64,000 bases of DNA, from NCBI RefSeq assembly GCF_035046485.1, contig NC_085138.1:93099266-93163265 (forward strand), written 5' to 3'. Source of the DNA: Aedes albopictus (taxonomy: Eukaryota; Arthropoda; Insecta; Diptera; Culicidae). The notes below the pieces were generated by a model, which was not told the DNA's origin, did no database searches, and saw nothing but the letters and a program-made list of their open reading frames with translations. The position numbers and the translations under genes were made by a program. Positions 30,661 to 43,090 of the stretch are shown here, piece by piece. Each line of letters opens with the position of its first letter. The first letter of the stretch is position 1.

Positions 30661-30890
30661 CATCTCTCCAAGCAAGCCATAGGAGAGAAAGGGGTTCAAC
30701 GGGTTTTGTGGAAAAATATTTTAGAGGAGAGTATAGGGCTAAAGTGCTACTTCGCAGGTTTTTCTTTGTTTTTCAATAGTTAGAGGCTTCAAAACATATG
30801 GGTTCTTTGGGAAAGTTTACTCAATAAATTGTCGGAAAGCCGTAGAGCACATAAAATTTTTTGACGGGAATGGTCTATTAAAGGATAAAT

Positions 30891-32247
30891 TGGTCACCCA
30901 GTAAAACCACAGATCGTAATGGAAAGTGCATTCAAAATCGTATATCTCGCTGTCAGAAATCAAAATCGTAAAAACCGTTGAATCTTGTGATAAAAAATGT
31001 CAAGTCCAATTGTATATAAATCGTTGCTGCGATTGGTTTCTGAGTAAGTTTGTTGTGTATTGAGCAAGTCATAAATGGCGCTAACTGAAGTCGTCGCTGT
31101 TTGCATAGGCATACAAGTCATACATGATGTTAGTAAAATTTGGTTGGAAATCGTAACGACTTAATAAAAAATATTACAAAGCTTCGTTGGATTTGGATAT
31201 AAAACACTGTTGCGATTTGTTTGCCAACATATGTTTTAATGTAGATAGGTGGTTGTTAGGATAAAATTCACTGCAAATTTACTGTCTCATTTTTCCATGT
31301 CCCATTCCGTTTCAATTTATCACATGCTTCCTGGTAAAAAATCATTAGGTACACTACACTATAGTCATAATCTTTCTGAAACTGTGGTGTGCTTAAATCC
31401 CATATTCTTGCTCCCTAGCTAAATCTGTTCACTATACTCAATTCAGAGAAAGTGGCCCTGTTCGAATTTCGGCACCGAGACGAGGTGTTTGCTCATTACC
31501 GCCTGGCCGCTGATTATGTTTTGGAACTGGAATCATTCTGTCTACAAATAATGATATTCGGGCAATCTTTGGGAGCGTTCATAGTTACCGAAGAAAGACA
31601 TTTGTATCACAATTATTCCTACATGAGCAGTAAACTAATCCGGCGACGACGACGGCGTCGAAATGTACACTCGATGCGGGACTAATGTTGTAAACAAAAC
31701 ACGTCGTAATTAGCGCAAATCCAGCTCGCTACGAGTTGTGTATAAATTGACAGCTCATCAGTAGGTATACTATATATCTGTACAGTATTGTGATAAATGG
31801 AATCGCAATGAGTTAGAAAAAATTGCAGCCCATTCCTCATATCAGCATCCATGTAGGAAGGCAAATGCAAGTTTCGTGGATGGTTGAGAAAGTTTAAGTT
31901 GATATTGGCCAAAATTTGTGCCCTGCTCAAGGCAGGTCAGTTAGTTCATTGGTATGGGCTTAGACTCACAATCTCGAGGTGCCGTGTTGTAGGCTAGGTG
32001 TCAACTTTTTTTTATAGCTTATTTTGGGCATCGTATTACATATCACACGAAGTCGTATTTTATTCTTTCGAACGATTATTTGGGACATCGTAATGGTGAT
32101 CATATGAAATCGCGAAATGTCGTCAGAAGTATGTATATGGCCTCCACTTTGGTAGGTATATAGCAGTTTTGTGCAGTTTATACGATTGAATAGGTTCTTA
32201 TATAATAGTGTATAACACAAATTATACAGACCAAAATGTTTACTGGG
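30891..32247. mobile_element. Possible DNA transposon with CCCAGTAAA ends
   Basis: CCCAGTAAAACC at the left end is matched inverted by TTTACTGGG at the right, and both abut the inner edges of the inverted-pair repeats. The interior is rich in ATCGTAA words (near 30920, 30965, 31155 and 32090). There is no recognisable transposase, and the ends may belong to two different small elements. Confidence 0.35.
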
Positions 32248-32467
32248 CAATTGTCATCTAAATTAACGACTCATGCAAAATATTTCGTTTTACCAAATCG
32301 AATTTGATAGTTTTAAGCGATTTATGTTAGGTACGATATTTCCCATACAAGTCATGCTCCAAAAGTTGCATGCAAGTTTATATACTGACAAAAAATGCTT
32401 AAATCTATCAAATTTGATTTGGTAAAACGAAATATTTTGCATAAGTCGTTAATTTAGATGTTACTTG
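32248..32467. mobile_element. Foldback MITE of the CAAGTAACA-ended group
   Basis: A 220-bp element with arms of about 65 bp: CATCTAAATTAACGACT, CAAAATATTTCGTTTTACC, AAATCGAATTTGATAG, mirrored on the right side with a few substitutions, ending GATGTTACTTG. The paired repeat at 30885 lacks it, which supports insertion. Confidence 0.8.
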
Positions 32468-32469
32468 AC

Positions 32470-32684
32470 CAATTTATCCTTTGATTGCTTAAAAAAAATA
32501 TTTCCATGCTTAATGACTTGCAGTCAAAAAAGCCCAAAATCGCATATTTTGCCCTATAAATTGAGGTACAGCTCAAAATTGTGACGTACTGGAGCAAATC
32601 TGAGCCCAGATTCGGATTCAGCGGCCCAAAATCTGTCAGAGACTCATAAGTTTGCTCTTGAGACAAAAAAAATGTTGCGCTGTG
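32470..32684 (-). repeat. Inverted-pair repeat, right copy
   Basis: Reverse complement of the left copy (27545-27753), with about 10-15 percent difference by eye. It ends with GCGCTGTGTT. The two copies face each other across 5 kb. Confidence 0.8.
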
Positions 32685-32729
32685 TTATAGGCAAGCGATT
32701 TACTAAAATTGATTCTTACGATTACTAGA

Positions 32730-33120
32730 ATTGGTGTTACGAGAGTAGACCTGAAGTGTTGAACTCAAAGATAGTTTGGCTGACCTGCAACATTACACTA
32801 TGGGAATGTGTAAACGACATTTGAGATTTCAAGAGCTTCCTGGATCTCGGCAGATTATGCCATGCTATTATTTATGGCGAAAACACATTAAGTTTTTCTT
32901 GTAGATTTGAAGGACTTTAGTATTTAACAGCTTGGACGTTCCTAGACGTTCCAACGTTACACAGTATAACAGATATGGCTGCTGCCACGAGTGTAGATCT
33001 GGAATTCTGAACTCCAAGATAGTTATGCAAAACTATTATTTGTGGCGAAAATGCATAAAATTATTCTTGTAGATTTGAAGGACTTCGCTATAGGACAGTT
33101 TTAACACCTAGAATATAAAA
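32730..33120 (+). repeat. Two diverged direct repeats of about 170-210 bp
   Basis: The words CTATTATTTATGGCGAAAAC / CTATTATTTGTGGCGAAAAT and CTTGTAGATTTGAAGGACTT recur about 160-175 bp apart, each preceded by GAACTC(A/C)AAGATAGTT. It is a tandem duplication, possibly part of a larger repeat family. Confidence 0.6.
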
Positions 33121-33404
33121 CACCTTTTGATATTCTTGATGAAGGCTAAATGAATACATATAAACGTAACCCACATCAAAGTTCAGCTTTTAGAAGAACT
33201 GATATGTCAATTATTTCGTTTTCCCAAATGTCATGGTGTTCAGGAACTTTGCCGCAGACAGTGTTCAGTTTAATCGAATGGGTGGATTTGTACAGCCGTT
33301 TCTATGTTGGAGTCATATATGACTCCTCCGGCTCCAAAGGTTGTTAAAAAAATATTCAAGGGGATTGGGAAGAGGAATTTAAGGATATCAAGGGGGCCCC
33401 TATA

Positions 33405-33490
33405 GCAAAAGCTGCATAGGCGTGTGGATTTTAAACATGACCATGCTTAGGGTGATGGGTTCAATCCCCATGCGGTGTAAGAACTCTTCG
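33405..33490 (+). mobile_element. tRNA-like SINE head, truncated
   Basis: AGGCGTGTGGATTTTAAAC, CATGACCATGCTTAGG, then B-box-like GGGTTCAATCCCC and CTTCGTAAACGAAGG. It resembles the head of the SINE at 7871-8111 but lacks its body. Confidence 0.5.
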
Positions 33491-33769
33491 TAAACGAAGG
33501 CAAAAAGGAAGTTGATTTGGAAATTTAAACCTAGGGTAACCCTAGGGTACCCTGGCAAAGGTCTCGAATACTTTTTTGAGATTTCAGGAATATCATGGAC
33601 GTCATGGACCATTAAATTCTCAAGCACATTGCCGTCCATGGGCATCAGCAATCAATAATACTGGTTTGTTATGAAAAACTGAAGTTGTCGTTGATAAACT
33701 TTCCTTATTAGGGTCAACGAAACTGGTAATAAACAAAATGATGGAACACAACTTCTAAAAGAATTCATG

Positions 33770-34960
33770 GATTAACTTTTGAATATATACGTGCTGAAAT
33801 TTCTGAAGTTATTCTGAAAATATCGAAGTAGTTTCGAAATATATTTCCGAAGGTATCATTGAAGAAATTATAGAGAAATTTTTTAAAATCTGAAGAAATG
33901 TTGAATTTCAAATTCCTGAAAGAATGTTTGAAAAAACAGGAATATTTTAAGAATCAATAGATGAACTTTCTGAACAAATTCCTGAAGGAATACCTGAAGA
34001 AACACCAAGAAAGCCCTGGTGAAATATCCAACAAAACCTCCTGAGATATTTTTGGAAAAATTCCTGAAGAAATTCTATAATAAAAATCCTAAGCATTTAT
34101 TTTAATGAATTCCTGGAGGAATCCATAGAGAAATTCCTAGAGGTACTCTTGGATGAAATCCTGGAGGAGTTTATGAGAAAATGCATGGAAGAATACTCGG
34201 TGGAATTTCGGATTATATCTCTATGTATGTTTCTGCAAGAATGTCTTCCAGCCTATCGGTAAGAATTCTCATAAGCATCTCTAAAATCATATGTAGAAAA
34301 AAAAATCTGAAGGAATCCTGGAAGAATTTTCCAAGACTTTCTTACGAAAACCTTGGAACAATTTCTGGAAGAAAAAAGTCTTGAAGAATGTGAAGAAAGC
34401 TTGGGATTTTCCTTAATCCTTGTGGAATTCCTAAAGCAATCCTGAGCGAAAACTGTTTAAAAATTTCCAAGAAATTTTTGAGTTCTGAGTTTCTGATTCT
34501 TAATCTTAATGTATTCGTGAATCATTTTCTAAGAAATAAATCCATGGTTTTTTGGGAAAGTGCATGGAAGGTTTTCTAGATGAATGCTTCGAAAAATTTC
34601 TGGAGGAATCTGTATGAAAAAATAAATCTGAAGAGATTTTTTATTCTAAAGTAGTCATGCTACGTTTTTCCTGAAGAAATCTCTGGAGGACATTCTTAAG
34701 TCTAAGGAAATCCCTAGAAGATTTTATGAAATAATTTCTGACTGAATTTCTACAGGATTTCCTGCATGATTTTTTGAAGTAAATCTACGAGGAGTTTCCA
34801 AAGGAGTCCCTGAATTTTTTTCGCTTTGAATCCCTGGGAGATTTTTTCAGGAACTCGTGAAAGGTCTTTTTTATGTATTCTAGGATGGATTTTATCCATC
34901 ATTTGGAAGCTTTTTAAAAGTAATTCTAGGAAGAAAATCTGGAAATTCTACTGAAGAAAT
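33770..34960 (+). repeat. Degenerate 12-bp repeat block
   Basis: About 1.2 kb of plus-oriented units (AATTCCTGAAGGAATACCTGAAG, AATTCCTAGAGG). More diverged than the block at 8880-9265. Confidence 0.8.
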
Positions 34961-35720
34961 TATAATTTATTTTTATAACGACTGTATCGGAAATTAACTA
35001 TAAACGTTCAAAATGCTCTATCTCGAAGCACAGTTGGTCGTTTTATTCTGGTTCTTCTATGAAATCTTCTCAATATGGTTAAGTTTAGAACAGCTTGAAG
35101 AAATTTGGAAAATTTTAAGTATTATTGAAAATATGGTCCTATGAGTACACCATACAAAATAACAATCTGTACAAAATACATTTTTTTTTTTAATTTTTTT
35201 AACGTTTCCATAACTTGTATTAAAAACAATATTACCAGGAAAAATCTGGAAAATAATGGTAAGTACTAGCAGTTATGCACAAATAACATATCACTCAATG
35301 CCGACTTTAAAAACTCTAATTTTGGATGGAAAACCCTACAACATGTAGAATATGGTCAATCCCAAAATACACCAACTTTTTGGTCGAACTTTGACGCTCT
35401 GTTTTAAATATCTTCAGAGGTTATAAAATTCCGTTCTCTGGTAAAACTACTTCTTCAATTTTAAATACATGCCCAATTGAAAAAAAAGCGAATTTTCAAC
35501 TCTATCTGTTTTTTATTTGCCTAATCGTTCTTTGTGGATGCATAAAAAAAGAGTTCCTCAAAAAATGGCCTTTTTTCATTCTTAAGAATTGCGCTAAACA
35601 GCGGAGGAAATTTGTTTTTTGGTTAAAAACAATTTTCATATACCATGACAATTCTGGAAAATAATATATTTGCGTAAAAATAAAAGAAAAAATGAAATAT
35701 TTTTCCACAATTTCAAATTT
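34961..35720. other. AT-rich unassigned sequence
   Basis: Long A and T runs, no recognised gene or repeat family. Confidence 0.35.
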
Positions 35721-36000
35721 TCAAAAAAAAATCCCTGGAGCAATTTCTTTAGCAAACCTAGGAGATAGTTTTGGAAAAAAATCTTTGGGAGATCGTTTAG
35801 GAGAATGCTTGTAGAAATTTCTGAAGGATGTTTCGGAAAAAAACTGTAAAAGTCTTGAAAAAAAGGGGAAATCTTTGTAAGTGTAGAATTAGCTCTAAGT
35901 TAAAATACACGTAAATAAAAACAAAAAAAAGGGGAAATCTTTGAAGGATTTTCTAAAGAAAACCCTGGAGGAATTTCTGCAGAAACACTTACACTACTTT
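35721..36000 (+). repeat. Degenerate 12-bp repeat block, interrupted
   Basis: Units such as AATCCCTGGAGCAATTTCTTT and AACCCTGGAGGAATTTCTGCAGA, interrupted by the short LINE-end insertion at 35878-35922. Confidence 0.65.
35878..35922 (+). mobile_element. Extremely 5'-truncated LINE insertion (about 45 bp plus poly-A)
   Basis: GGGGAAATCTTTG occurs at 35865-35877 and again at 35931-35943, each preceded by 7-8 A. Between lies AGAATTAGCTCTAAGT, TAAAATACACGTAAATAAAA and an A-run. This is the structure of a target-primed insertion: long target duplication, 3' sequence only, poly-A. The inserted text resembles Aedes non-LTR 3' ends (from memory of the family). Confidence 0.7.
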
Positions 36001-36479
36001 CTAACACAACTCTATGGGCAACTAAATCTCATAAAAACTTTACCCAGTAGTTTTAGACGCAAAAGGAGATTGAAAAACAAATTGTCGGGGGTTGATTTGA
36101 TTCCGTATGTCGTTGACCCATCCTACTCTTTATTTTTACATCTCAGGAATCTGAAATAGTGTGATTTGATGAGATTGCTTTGGTACAGACAAACAGACAT
36201 ATCATTTGGAACATAGGACTATTATATTTATCGTCACGAAGAATTAACCGCCAAATGCTAATCAGGCTGCGTTTCACAAACCGGTGATGGCGGTAGTGAG
36301 TAAACGTCAAACGGGAGCAAAACGAATAATATTTGAATCAACCGTTGAAAATTAACACGATGGGTAGTGAGTAGAGAGAGACGTCTGTATGTACATATTT
36401 GGCTCTAGTTTATTTAAGATTTTGTTCACTTACACACATTTATCGCTTTCATTGACTTTGGTCTGTTTTGTAGTTCCTG
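36001..36479. other. Unassigned sequence
   Basis: No gene or repeat recognised; a 72-codon plus frame (35941-36159) starts in the 12-bp repeat and has no family features. Confidence 0.35.
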
Positions 36480-38001
36480 CGAAGCACCCAATGCTGGTTC
36501 TGCATCACTAACGGTAGTCTCTAATTTGGTCAGAGTCAATTTTCTTATTAATCGTTCCACAGGTTATTAAAAAAGCCGCGGTTTAATATGTCGTATGCAT
36601 GGGTTTGGTTCACTTTTGTATTCGGCCACTTTCGATGGGATACCCGAGAAACCGAATCCGGAACACTATCGGTAGTTTTAAATGCGGTCTGAGCAAATTT
36701 TCTTGTTAACCGTTTTTCGGGTTATCGAAAAAGTCATGATTTGATGTATAGCATGCATGGCTTAGGATCGCCTTTACATTTGGGCACTTCCGGTGTGACA
36801 CCCGGAAATGATTCCGGGACAGTACCGATTATCCCTAATATGGGTTGAGACTAGTATCTTGCTAATTGTTCATCAGGTATCCTAAAAAGCCACGAATTGA
36901 TGCGTCTTATGGATGGGTTTGGTTCGTTTTTGCATTTGACCACTTCCGGTGGAACAACCGGAAACGGTTCTGGAACACTACCGATATCGTTTAGACTTGG
37001 CCTATTTTCTTGCTTACCGTTCATCAAGTTTTCGGAAAAGCCGCTATCTGATGTGTCTCATGCATAGCTTTGGTTTCTTTTGGCATTTGGCAACTTCCAG
37101 CGGGACACCCTAGATCGGTTCCGAAACACTATCGATAGCCTTAAAAAAGATCTTATATGTGGTCTGAGCCTATTTCCTTGCTAATCGTTCATCGCGTTAT
37201 CGAAAAAGCCGCTGTTTAATGTGCCGCAGCCATGGCTTTGGTTCTGTTATACATTTGGCCATTTCCGACGGGACACCCGGAACCGGTACCGTAACACTAT
37301 CGGTTGTTTAAAATTGAGTCTGAAACTATTTTCTTGTTAACCGTTTATCAGGTTGCCTAAAGAGCCGCGATTTGATGCGTAGCATATATGGTTTTGGTTA
37401 ACACAGGCGAGACATCTGGAACCGGTTCTGGAACACTACCGGTTCCGATATGGTCTGAGAATGTTTTCCTGCCTACCATTTATCATGTTATCGAAAATGC
37501 CGCTGTTTGATATGTCGCATGCATGTGTTTGGTTCACTTTCACATTTGGCCACTTCCGGCGAGACACCCGGAACACTGTCGGTTCAGATATCGTCTGACA
37601 CTATTTTCTTGCCTACAGTTCATCAGGATATCGAAAATGCTGCGGTTTGATGTGTCGCATGAGTGTTTTCATATCTGCATCCTTACTGGAACCTTTCCCG
37701 GAACACCTAAATGGCCATAACTCCGGAATGGCTGGACCGATTCGAATCGTTTTCAATAGCAAAACAATGGGAAAAAATGCCCCGTTGAAGGAACCATCGG
37801 TCGGTGAAATCGGTTGATATTTACTATCTAAAAATGAGATGACACGCACATACACACACTCATACACACACAGACATCATCTCAACTCGTCGAACTGCTT
37901 CGATTAGTACGTAAGACTTGACCCCTCCGAGGGTTCTATCAAAGTTTCTTTTTTGGAGTAAACATATAGCCTTTCGGTACACCTTGGTGTACGAGAAAGG
38001 C
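36480..38001 (+). mobile_element. 155-bp tandem-repeat element, copy 2
   Basis: About eight diverged units of about 155 bp, marked by GCATGGGTTTGGTTC-type words near 36588, 36745, 36902, 37056, 37219, 37376, 37513 and 37652, with CCACTTCCGGYGGGACACCCGGAA between. A unique segment, an ACACACAC-rich microsatellite (about 37848-37875) and the hairpin end GCCTTTCGGTACACCTTGG-TGTACGAGAAAGGC (to 38001) follow. Same architecture as 13034-14660, inverted. Confidence 0.78.
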
Positions 38002-39950
38002 AATTATTGTGAAACCATTATTTGTGGAACCGCGTTAGATATGATCATTTGTATATTTGATGATCGTTTTCTATTTTCTTCGATTCTATAGCAAGTAAAA
38101 TGGAGAATCCAATTTCCACCTTCAGTTTTTTATAATAAAAATTAAACCCTTTCGGGATGTACATGTTTACCTTATACTGAATGCAAGAAAAAGTCGTCAC
38201 CGAAGCAACAAAATAGAGCAAAACTGTCGCCACCGATGTTGTTGTTGTTGTCGGTGAGTTCCACCAGCAACCATCTATGAGAGAAAAAAAAACTCTACAC
38301 TCTATTAAATAACGAGCGACCAACTCGGAACAGGAGTATCCGAGCCGCCTTTGATGGGATGAGAGAAGTCAAACTCATCAAAGGGACCGGGGTCTCTGCG
38401 GTGGGCGACCCTCTTTCACGGTTTTTATGGGCTTCAGCAACAGTCACCTGTAGGCAGACGGGGGGTCGAAAAGCACAGCAAAAGAGCGAGAGTCGATGTT
38501 GGATTAAAAATGGTAAAAAAAGTGGATGGAATCAGCCGGGAAGTTCAGGAAGCATGTTACAAGTACAGGTGGGTGCCTTTGATGCAGTGAGAAAAGCATG
38601 AGAGATTTGCAGATGAAGATGCTTGGATTTGCCTCCCGGACTGAAGAGAGATATCTGTGCTGCATGAATAGAAAAGTTTGCTTAAAAAATCAGCACTCTG
38701 AGGGACTAAGCGATATCAAAGTAAGGTGAAGAAAATATGCTAATTGAAGCTGCGCTGCATAAAATTTCCAGATATTTTTAATATATCTGATGTCTGGGGT
38801 CTGATGTGAACAAAAATTAGTCTACGTAGTTTGAGGACAGCACCCTAGTATTCGCATATCTTGTGCCAGACACCAGGATACTCTGCATCATCCTGGTCTA
38901 GACACAAAGCTCCTTACGTGCAATCTAAACTAGGCCAATCAGACACCCAACGTTCAGCACAGATGAGCAGCGTCATTAGATTTACTGCCGTTCAACCGAA
39001 TGGAAATCTTCGGAATTCCCCCAAGCTAACCATCATCGCCGTCCGATCATCATCAATGTTCGCTTCTGCCTGCCGCCAGGATTAGTCTGCCAAACCAAAG
39101 CACTTATCCATCATTACTCAAGCTTTACGTCACAAAGCCGACGCGACGCCTTAAGCCTCATCTGCCTGTCGACCGCACCGGAGTTTCACGGTCTTCACAG
39201 CCAGCAGCCGCTCGCAGGTCTGGTACAACCTTCACCAACTGATAACACCCTCTGCCCGGTACCACCTACACTGGATTTTGGACCATGGAGGCGAGCCGTC
39301 AGTCCGTGGAGCTTCGCTGTGGCATGTCAGCACAAAATTGATTTGCCTTTAATTTATTACGTTTTGATGCCTTCTTAGCATTCAACTTGATTTTTTGCTC
39401 GTTTCGGTCGTTATCTGAACAACACATGTATGCGGACCGGGCGTGCGTGCGCGTCACTCCAGACTCCGCCGATTGATTGTGTAAACATTTGCTTTGAGGC
39501 AGTCATGGTAGTGTGGGATCCACTTAGCTTCCGATGGTGAACGTACAACCATTCAAAAAGATCATGCAACGATTTGCTATGCTTTTTTCGTTCATATAAA
39601 GCGCATTTATTAGTGGGAAACTTTGGGCAAACTATGTGTACAAAATATGATAAATAACCCTAACAAGATTGCGTATTGTTCCTTCATGTGTAAGTATTCG
39701 CATAAAAAAGTTTGAAAATATTTCGTCCACAATTCTTTGAGATATAGAGTATTAAAATGTTGTTCAATAAACGGTAATGTTTTACTGAAAGTTCTATAAC
39801 TTTTAGAAAACTTATTCGATTTTACTCAAATTTTCACAGATAAAGCCTTAATATATAGTTTTTGATTCGTCAAAATTTTAGCGTTTTTCATTGATGTTTT
39901 AAAAAATGATGAACATTTCAGCGAAGAATAGTTTTGACGAAAACGTCCCA
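38002..39950. other. Non-repetitive stretch
   Basis: About 1.9 kb without a recognised gene. It has a short GTT tract near 38238-38252 and an inverted repeat CCTTTGATGGGATGAG / CTCATCAAAGG near 38350-38380. Small frames at 38359-38601 and 38861-39085 have no domain. It could be intronic or intergenic single-copy sequence. Confidence 0.35.
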
Positions 39951-39954
39951 ACTA

Positions 39955-40180
39955 ACAACCGCGAAGGCGCTGAGAGAGTGTTGGAAGTGGACATCTAAGG
40001 ACCGAAGGAGATGGTGAATTGCGAGGAAAGAACGTGGGGTGAGGTGGGCGTTGAATTCAGGTTGGCTTTCTATTTCACAGAATTGTTACTTGTTCTGCAG
40101 CGGAGTTGGTTAACACACCCTGTCTAGCAAACTTGAGGAGACGTGGGTTCAAATCCCACCAGAACGACGTGGATTTTTCC
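39955..40180 (+). mobile_element. tRNA-derived SINE family B, copy 1
   Basis: The tRNA-like core (40092-40165) starts GTTCTGC and ends CAGAAC, with GTTGGTTAAC and the perfect T-arm-like GTGGGTTCAAATCCCAC. It shares its upstream flank (CAACCGCGAAGGCG, GTGGACATCTAAGG, TTGAATTCA, TTTCACAGAATTGTTACTTG) with 44506-44755, so it is a repeat and not a host tRNA gene. No convincing anticodon arm is formed. Confidence 0.65.
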
Positions 40181-41220
40181 GCAATTTTTCCACTCAATTT
40201 GTCCATTTTTCAACACATATTGTGCCTATGAACTTCAGGCATTACTTATGTTTAAACTATTTTGCTGTACATGTAAAAAATCAAATAAGCACTTTCGGTT
40301 TCATCATACTTTGACTCTGAGTACAGGATGAAATACACGTGTTTTTGACAGAATAGCAGCTGAATTAATATGTTGTTCAGTTGTTAGTTTATCATAATGT
40401 TCTGTGCTATTTCACTACTGCTGAATAGTAGTCGAAGTGAGATCAATATTAAACCAGGGGAAGATTATGATTTGATTTGAGTGCTTCAATTCATCAGCTT
40501 CTGGCGCTGTTAGGAAGGCATGCAGCTGGCAATCGACGGGTCACGAGTTAGAATCTTGATTGAGGTAAATTTATGTGTAACTATTATGTCACAATAGTTG
40601 TTCACAGCATAAGTGCACATCATAAACTCTCGCGGAGAATGAAAAATTTTGTATTTTTTTTTATTTTTGCCAAAGCTGAATAACAGCTTTTCTATAAATG
40701 CAGTTGTTAAACAATTTTACAACAAACAGTTCAATTGGTTCGCAACACTATGCTTTATTGTTTATCCAAATTTGTGTTAACAAAACCTGAACAAAGGTTG
40801 TGCCTGAAAATTATCCAAACGTTTTTCAGCATCATACTGAATTAAGCTTGTAAAATGAGTGATTGATAGTTGGGGTTGCTGTACGTACAATTGTTTGATA
40901 TACAGTAGATCCACATTGGCTTCCTGATTGTTATACCATGTTTCCCAATTTCACCTCCACGCTAGTACATCAAATAACGAAAGAATTGCACGTTTACGCA
41001 TGTCTCAACCACGTGCCGCTAATATGCATGGAAATAAAGACATTTCAATCTTCAGGTATTTCTTCAAAATAGTTCCAAGCATTGCGTTAGCAATATTCAC
41101 AGAGATATAATTGGTAATACACTACAACCCAAAAATCCCTAAAGGAATTATCTCCAACATTTTTTAGGAATCCCTCGAGCAATTTTTCGAGAATTTTCCA
41201 CTATTTTATATTCTACTATA
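40181..41220. other. AT-rich unassigned sequence
   Basis: No gene recognised. A degenerate tRNA-like word (GAGTTAGAATCTTG near 40548) may be an old SINE. A small patch of 12-bp repeat lies at about 41130-41200. Confidence 0.35.
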
Positions 41221-41415
41221 AGGTACACCGGGGCAAGTTGAAACGGGTGGGGCAAGATGAAACACGAAGTTTTGAAATAGATTTCAATACAATTTGGAAA
41301 TTTATCTTTCGCTACAAGATGGTTTGAATCAAAAACGTGTTATGGCGATCAAACTGTTTATCATCATTAGAAAACATCATGTTATCCCGCTGTTTCAACT
41401 TGCCCCGGTGTACCT
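41221..41415. mobile_element. Tc1/mariner-type MITE (TA duplication)
   Basis: TA at 41219-41220 and 41416-41417 flanks a 195-bp element beginning AGGTACACCGGGGCAAGTTG and ending with the exact reverse complement. TIRs are about 24 bp (through GAAAC) and perfect by eye. No ORF. Confidence 0.85.
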
Positions 41416-41491
41416 TACATCCAGCTGTTACCTCCAAGTAAATTTTCAGGTAAACCTACTGGGATTGTTCCAGGACAACTTCCGTTTTCTG

Positions 41492-41649
<158 letters not shown>

Positions 41650-41948
41650 CCCCCGATTATTAAAACATACCCGCTGAGATACTTCAAAAATCTCCTTCCT
41701 GCTTTTTCCTTGTTTATTTTTTCACCGGAGAGAAATATCTCCATAAAGTTCTTCTCACGGAAAATGTAAAACAGATGCCACGAGACATATCATCAAAATT
41801 GTGAGGGTAATTTTCAACGATATTCCAACTCTAATTAGAATCCCTCTTTTTATTTGGAATCCTTCGAATAAAACCATGAAATTTTTTAGTACACATTTAG
41901 ACATTTCTTCAGGAGTTCCTCCAAAAATTTGTCTATGAACAAGGTACA

Positions 41949-42130
41949 TTTTTTTTTCTATCTGTATTAACGAGATTTTTAGCCCTAGGCTAGTTCATCT
42001 CGGGACCCACGCTTTACTTCCCTTCCGAAGGAAGAACTCACATTTCGTGAGTTTGTCGGGAGTGGGATTCGATCCCAGGTCCTCGGCGTGATAGTCAAGT
42101 GTTCTAACCATCACTCCAGGTCCGCTCCGA
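41949..42130 (-). mobile_element. tRNA-derived SINE family C, full-length
   Basis: On the minus strand: GTCGGAGCGGACCTGGAGTG, A-box-like TGGTTAGAACACTTG, B-box-like GGGATCGAATCCC, then CCGACAAACTCACGAAATG, CTTCGGAAGGGAAGTAAAG, GGGTCCCGAGATGAACTAG, and the tail AAAATCTCGTTAATACAGA with poly-A. Other copies are at 43091-43257 and 60345-60527, with tails at 23452 and 24407. Confidence 0.82.
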
Positions 42131-42740
42131 CAAGTTACATGTATGATGCAGGAATCCCTTCAGTTATTTATTTTAGAATGCCTTGAAAATTCCCTTTCCA
42201 GGAAAGCATCAACGAATTTCTTAAGAAAACGTCCAAGCATTTCTTCAGAAATACTTTGCAGCGATTTACAAACATATCATTTTATACATATTTTCAGGAT
42301 TGTGCGGAGGGAATTTTCTAGAATAATTTCAAGAATTCTTCAAGTGATTTGTTTCAGTAATTTCTGCGGAAGCTTAGTTCATCTTAAATACATCCAGAGA
42401 TTTAATCAGAAATGCTTGCAGGGATTTCTAAAAAAATAAAAAATAAATCTTAGGGAATATACCAGATTTGTTCAGCGATTTTTAATTTGTGACAGGAATT
42501 TCTGTTAAATTTTCTGAAGGTATTTTTTTTTTTGAAAATTAATTTCTTTAGGGATATTTTAAGGGTTATTTACAAACAAACTTTTAAAGATGCATCTAGA
42601 ACATTTCCAAGGATTCTTTCAGTAAAAAAATCAGCAGTATTTCTCAGAATTTCTTTCGGAATGACCAATTTTTGTAGAATGAATGTTTCTGCGTGATTTT
42701 TATAAAAACTTTGTGGATCTCATGGCCAATATTTTTTCGT
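42131..42740 (-). repeat. Degenerate 12-bp repeat block
   Basis: Minus-oriented diverged units (AATTTCTTAAGAAAACG, ATTTCTTCAGAAATAC, GGATTCTTTCAG). Confidence 0.65.
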
Positions 42741-43090
42741 GAAAAATATAAACATTTTCTAATGATTTCATAATTATAATTCACACAAGCTCTAGCAAAT
42801 CCACTGGTACCGACCACCCCCCCCCCCGGCCCCCCTTAAGGGGCCCCCACAAAATCCGTTTATACTTGTAAAACATTAGCTTTATTTTTCATTTTGCTCA
42901 AATACTGTTTAAATACAAAAAAATGTTTTGCTCATCGCCTTCTCATCCGCTCTGGCCCCATGCCCCCACAATCCGTAATCCGGGCCTGATTGTACCTGAA
43001 GTAACTTAGCACTATGTTGTGGGGGAGTTCAGAACTATGAAATCTATTACCAGTTAATGGGTGCTGGATTTGAACAACTTTGCCGAAATG
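42741..43090. other. Unassigned sequence with poly-C tract
   Basis: A C-rich tract near 42817-42835 is followed by CCCCCCTTAAGGGGCCCC, which is self-complementary around TTAA. Nothing else recognised. Confidence 0.4.

Larger units (their letters stand above)
27754..30877. mobile_element. Element of about 3.1 kb with 17-bp perfect inverted ends
   Basis: AATAGACCATTCCCGTC at the left end (from 27752) pairs exactly with GACGGGAATGGTCTATT at the right. It splits a repeat whose intact counterpart at 32467-32684 reads continuously across the site, so it is an insertion. TA next to GACC on both sides suggests a TA duplication, but ends of an alternate length are possible. The interior holds a 12-bp repeat block and a possible gene remnant. 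No transposase is recognised. Confidence 0.65.

Noticed and set aside
40092..40165. Host tRNA gene with GTTCTG acceptor and good T-arm
   Set aside because: There is no proper anticodon arm, and both flanks are shared with 44506-44755, so it is a SINE head. Heads at 45485, 48715, 54302 and 55841 were treated the same way.
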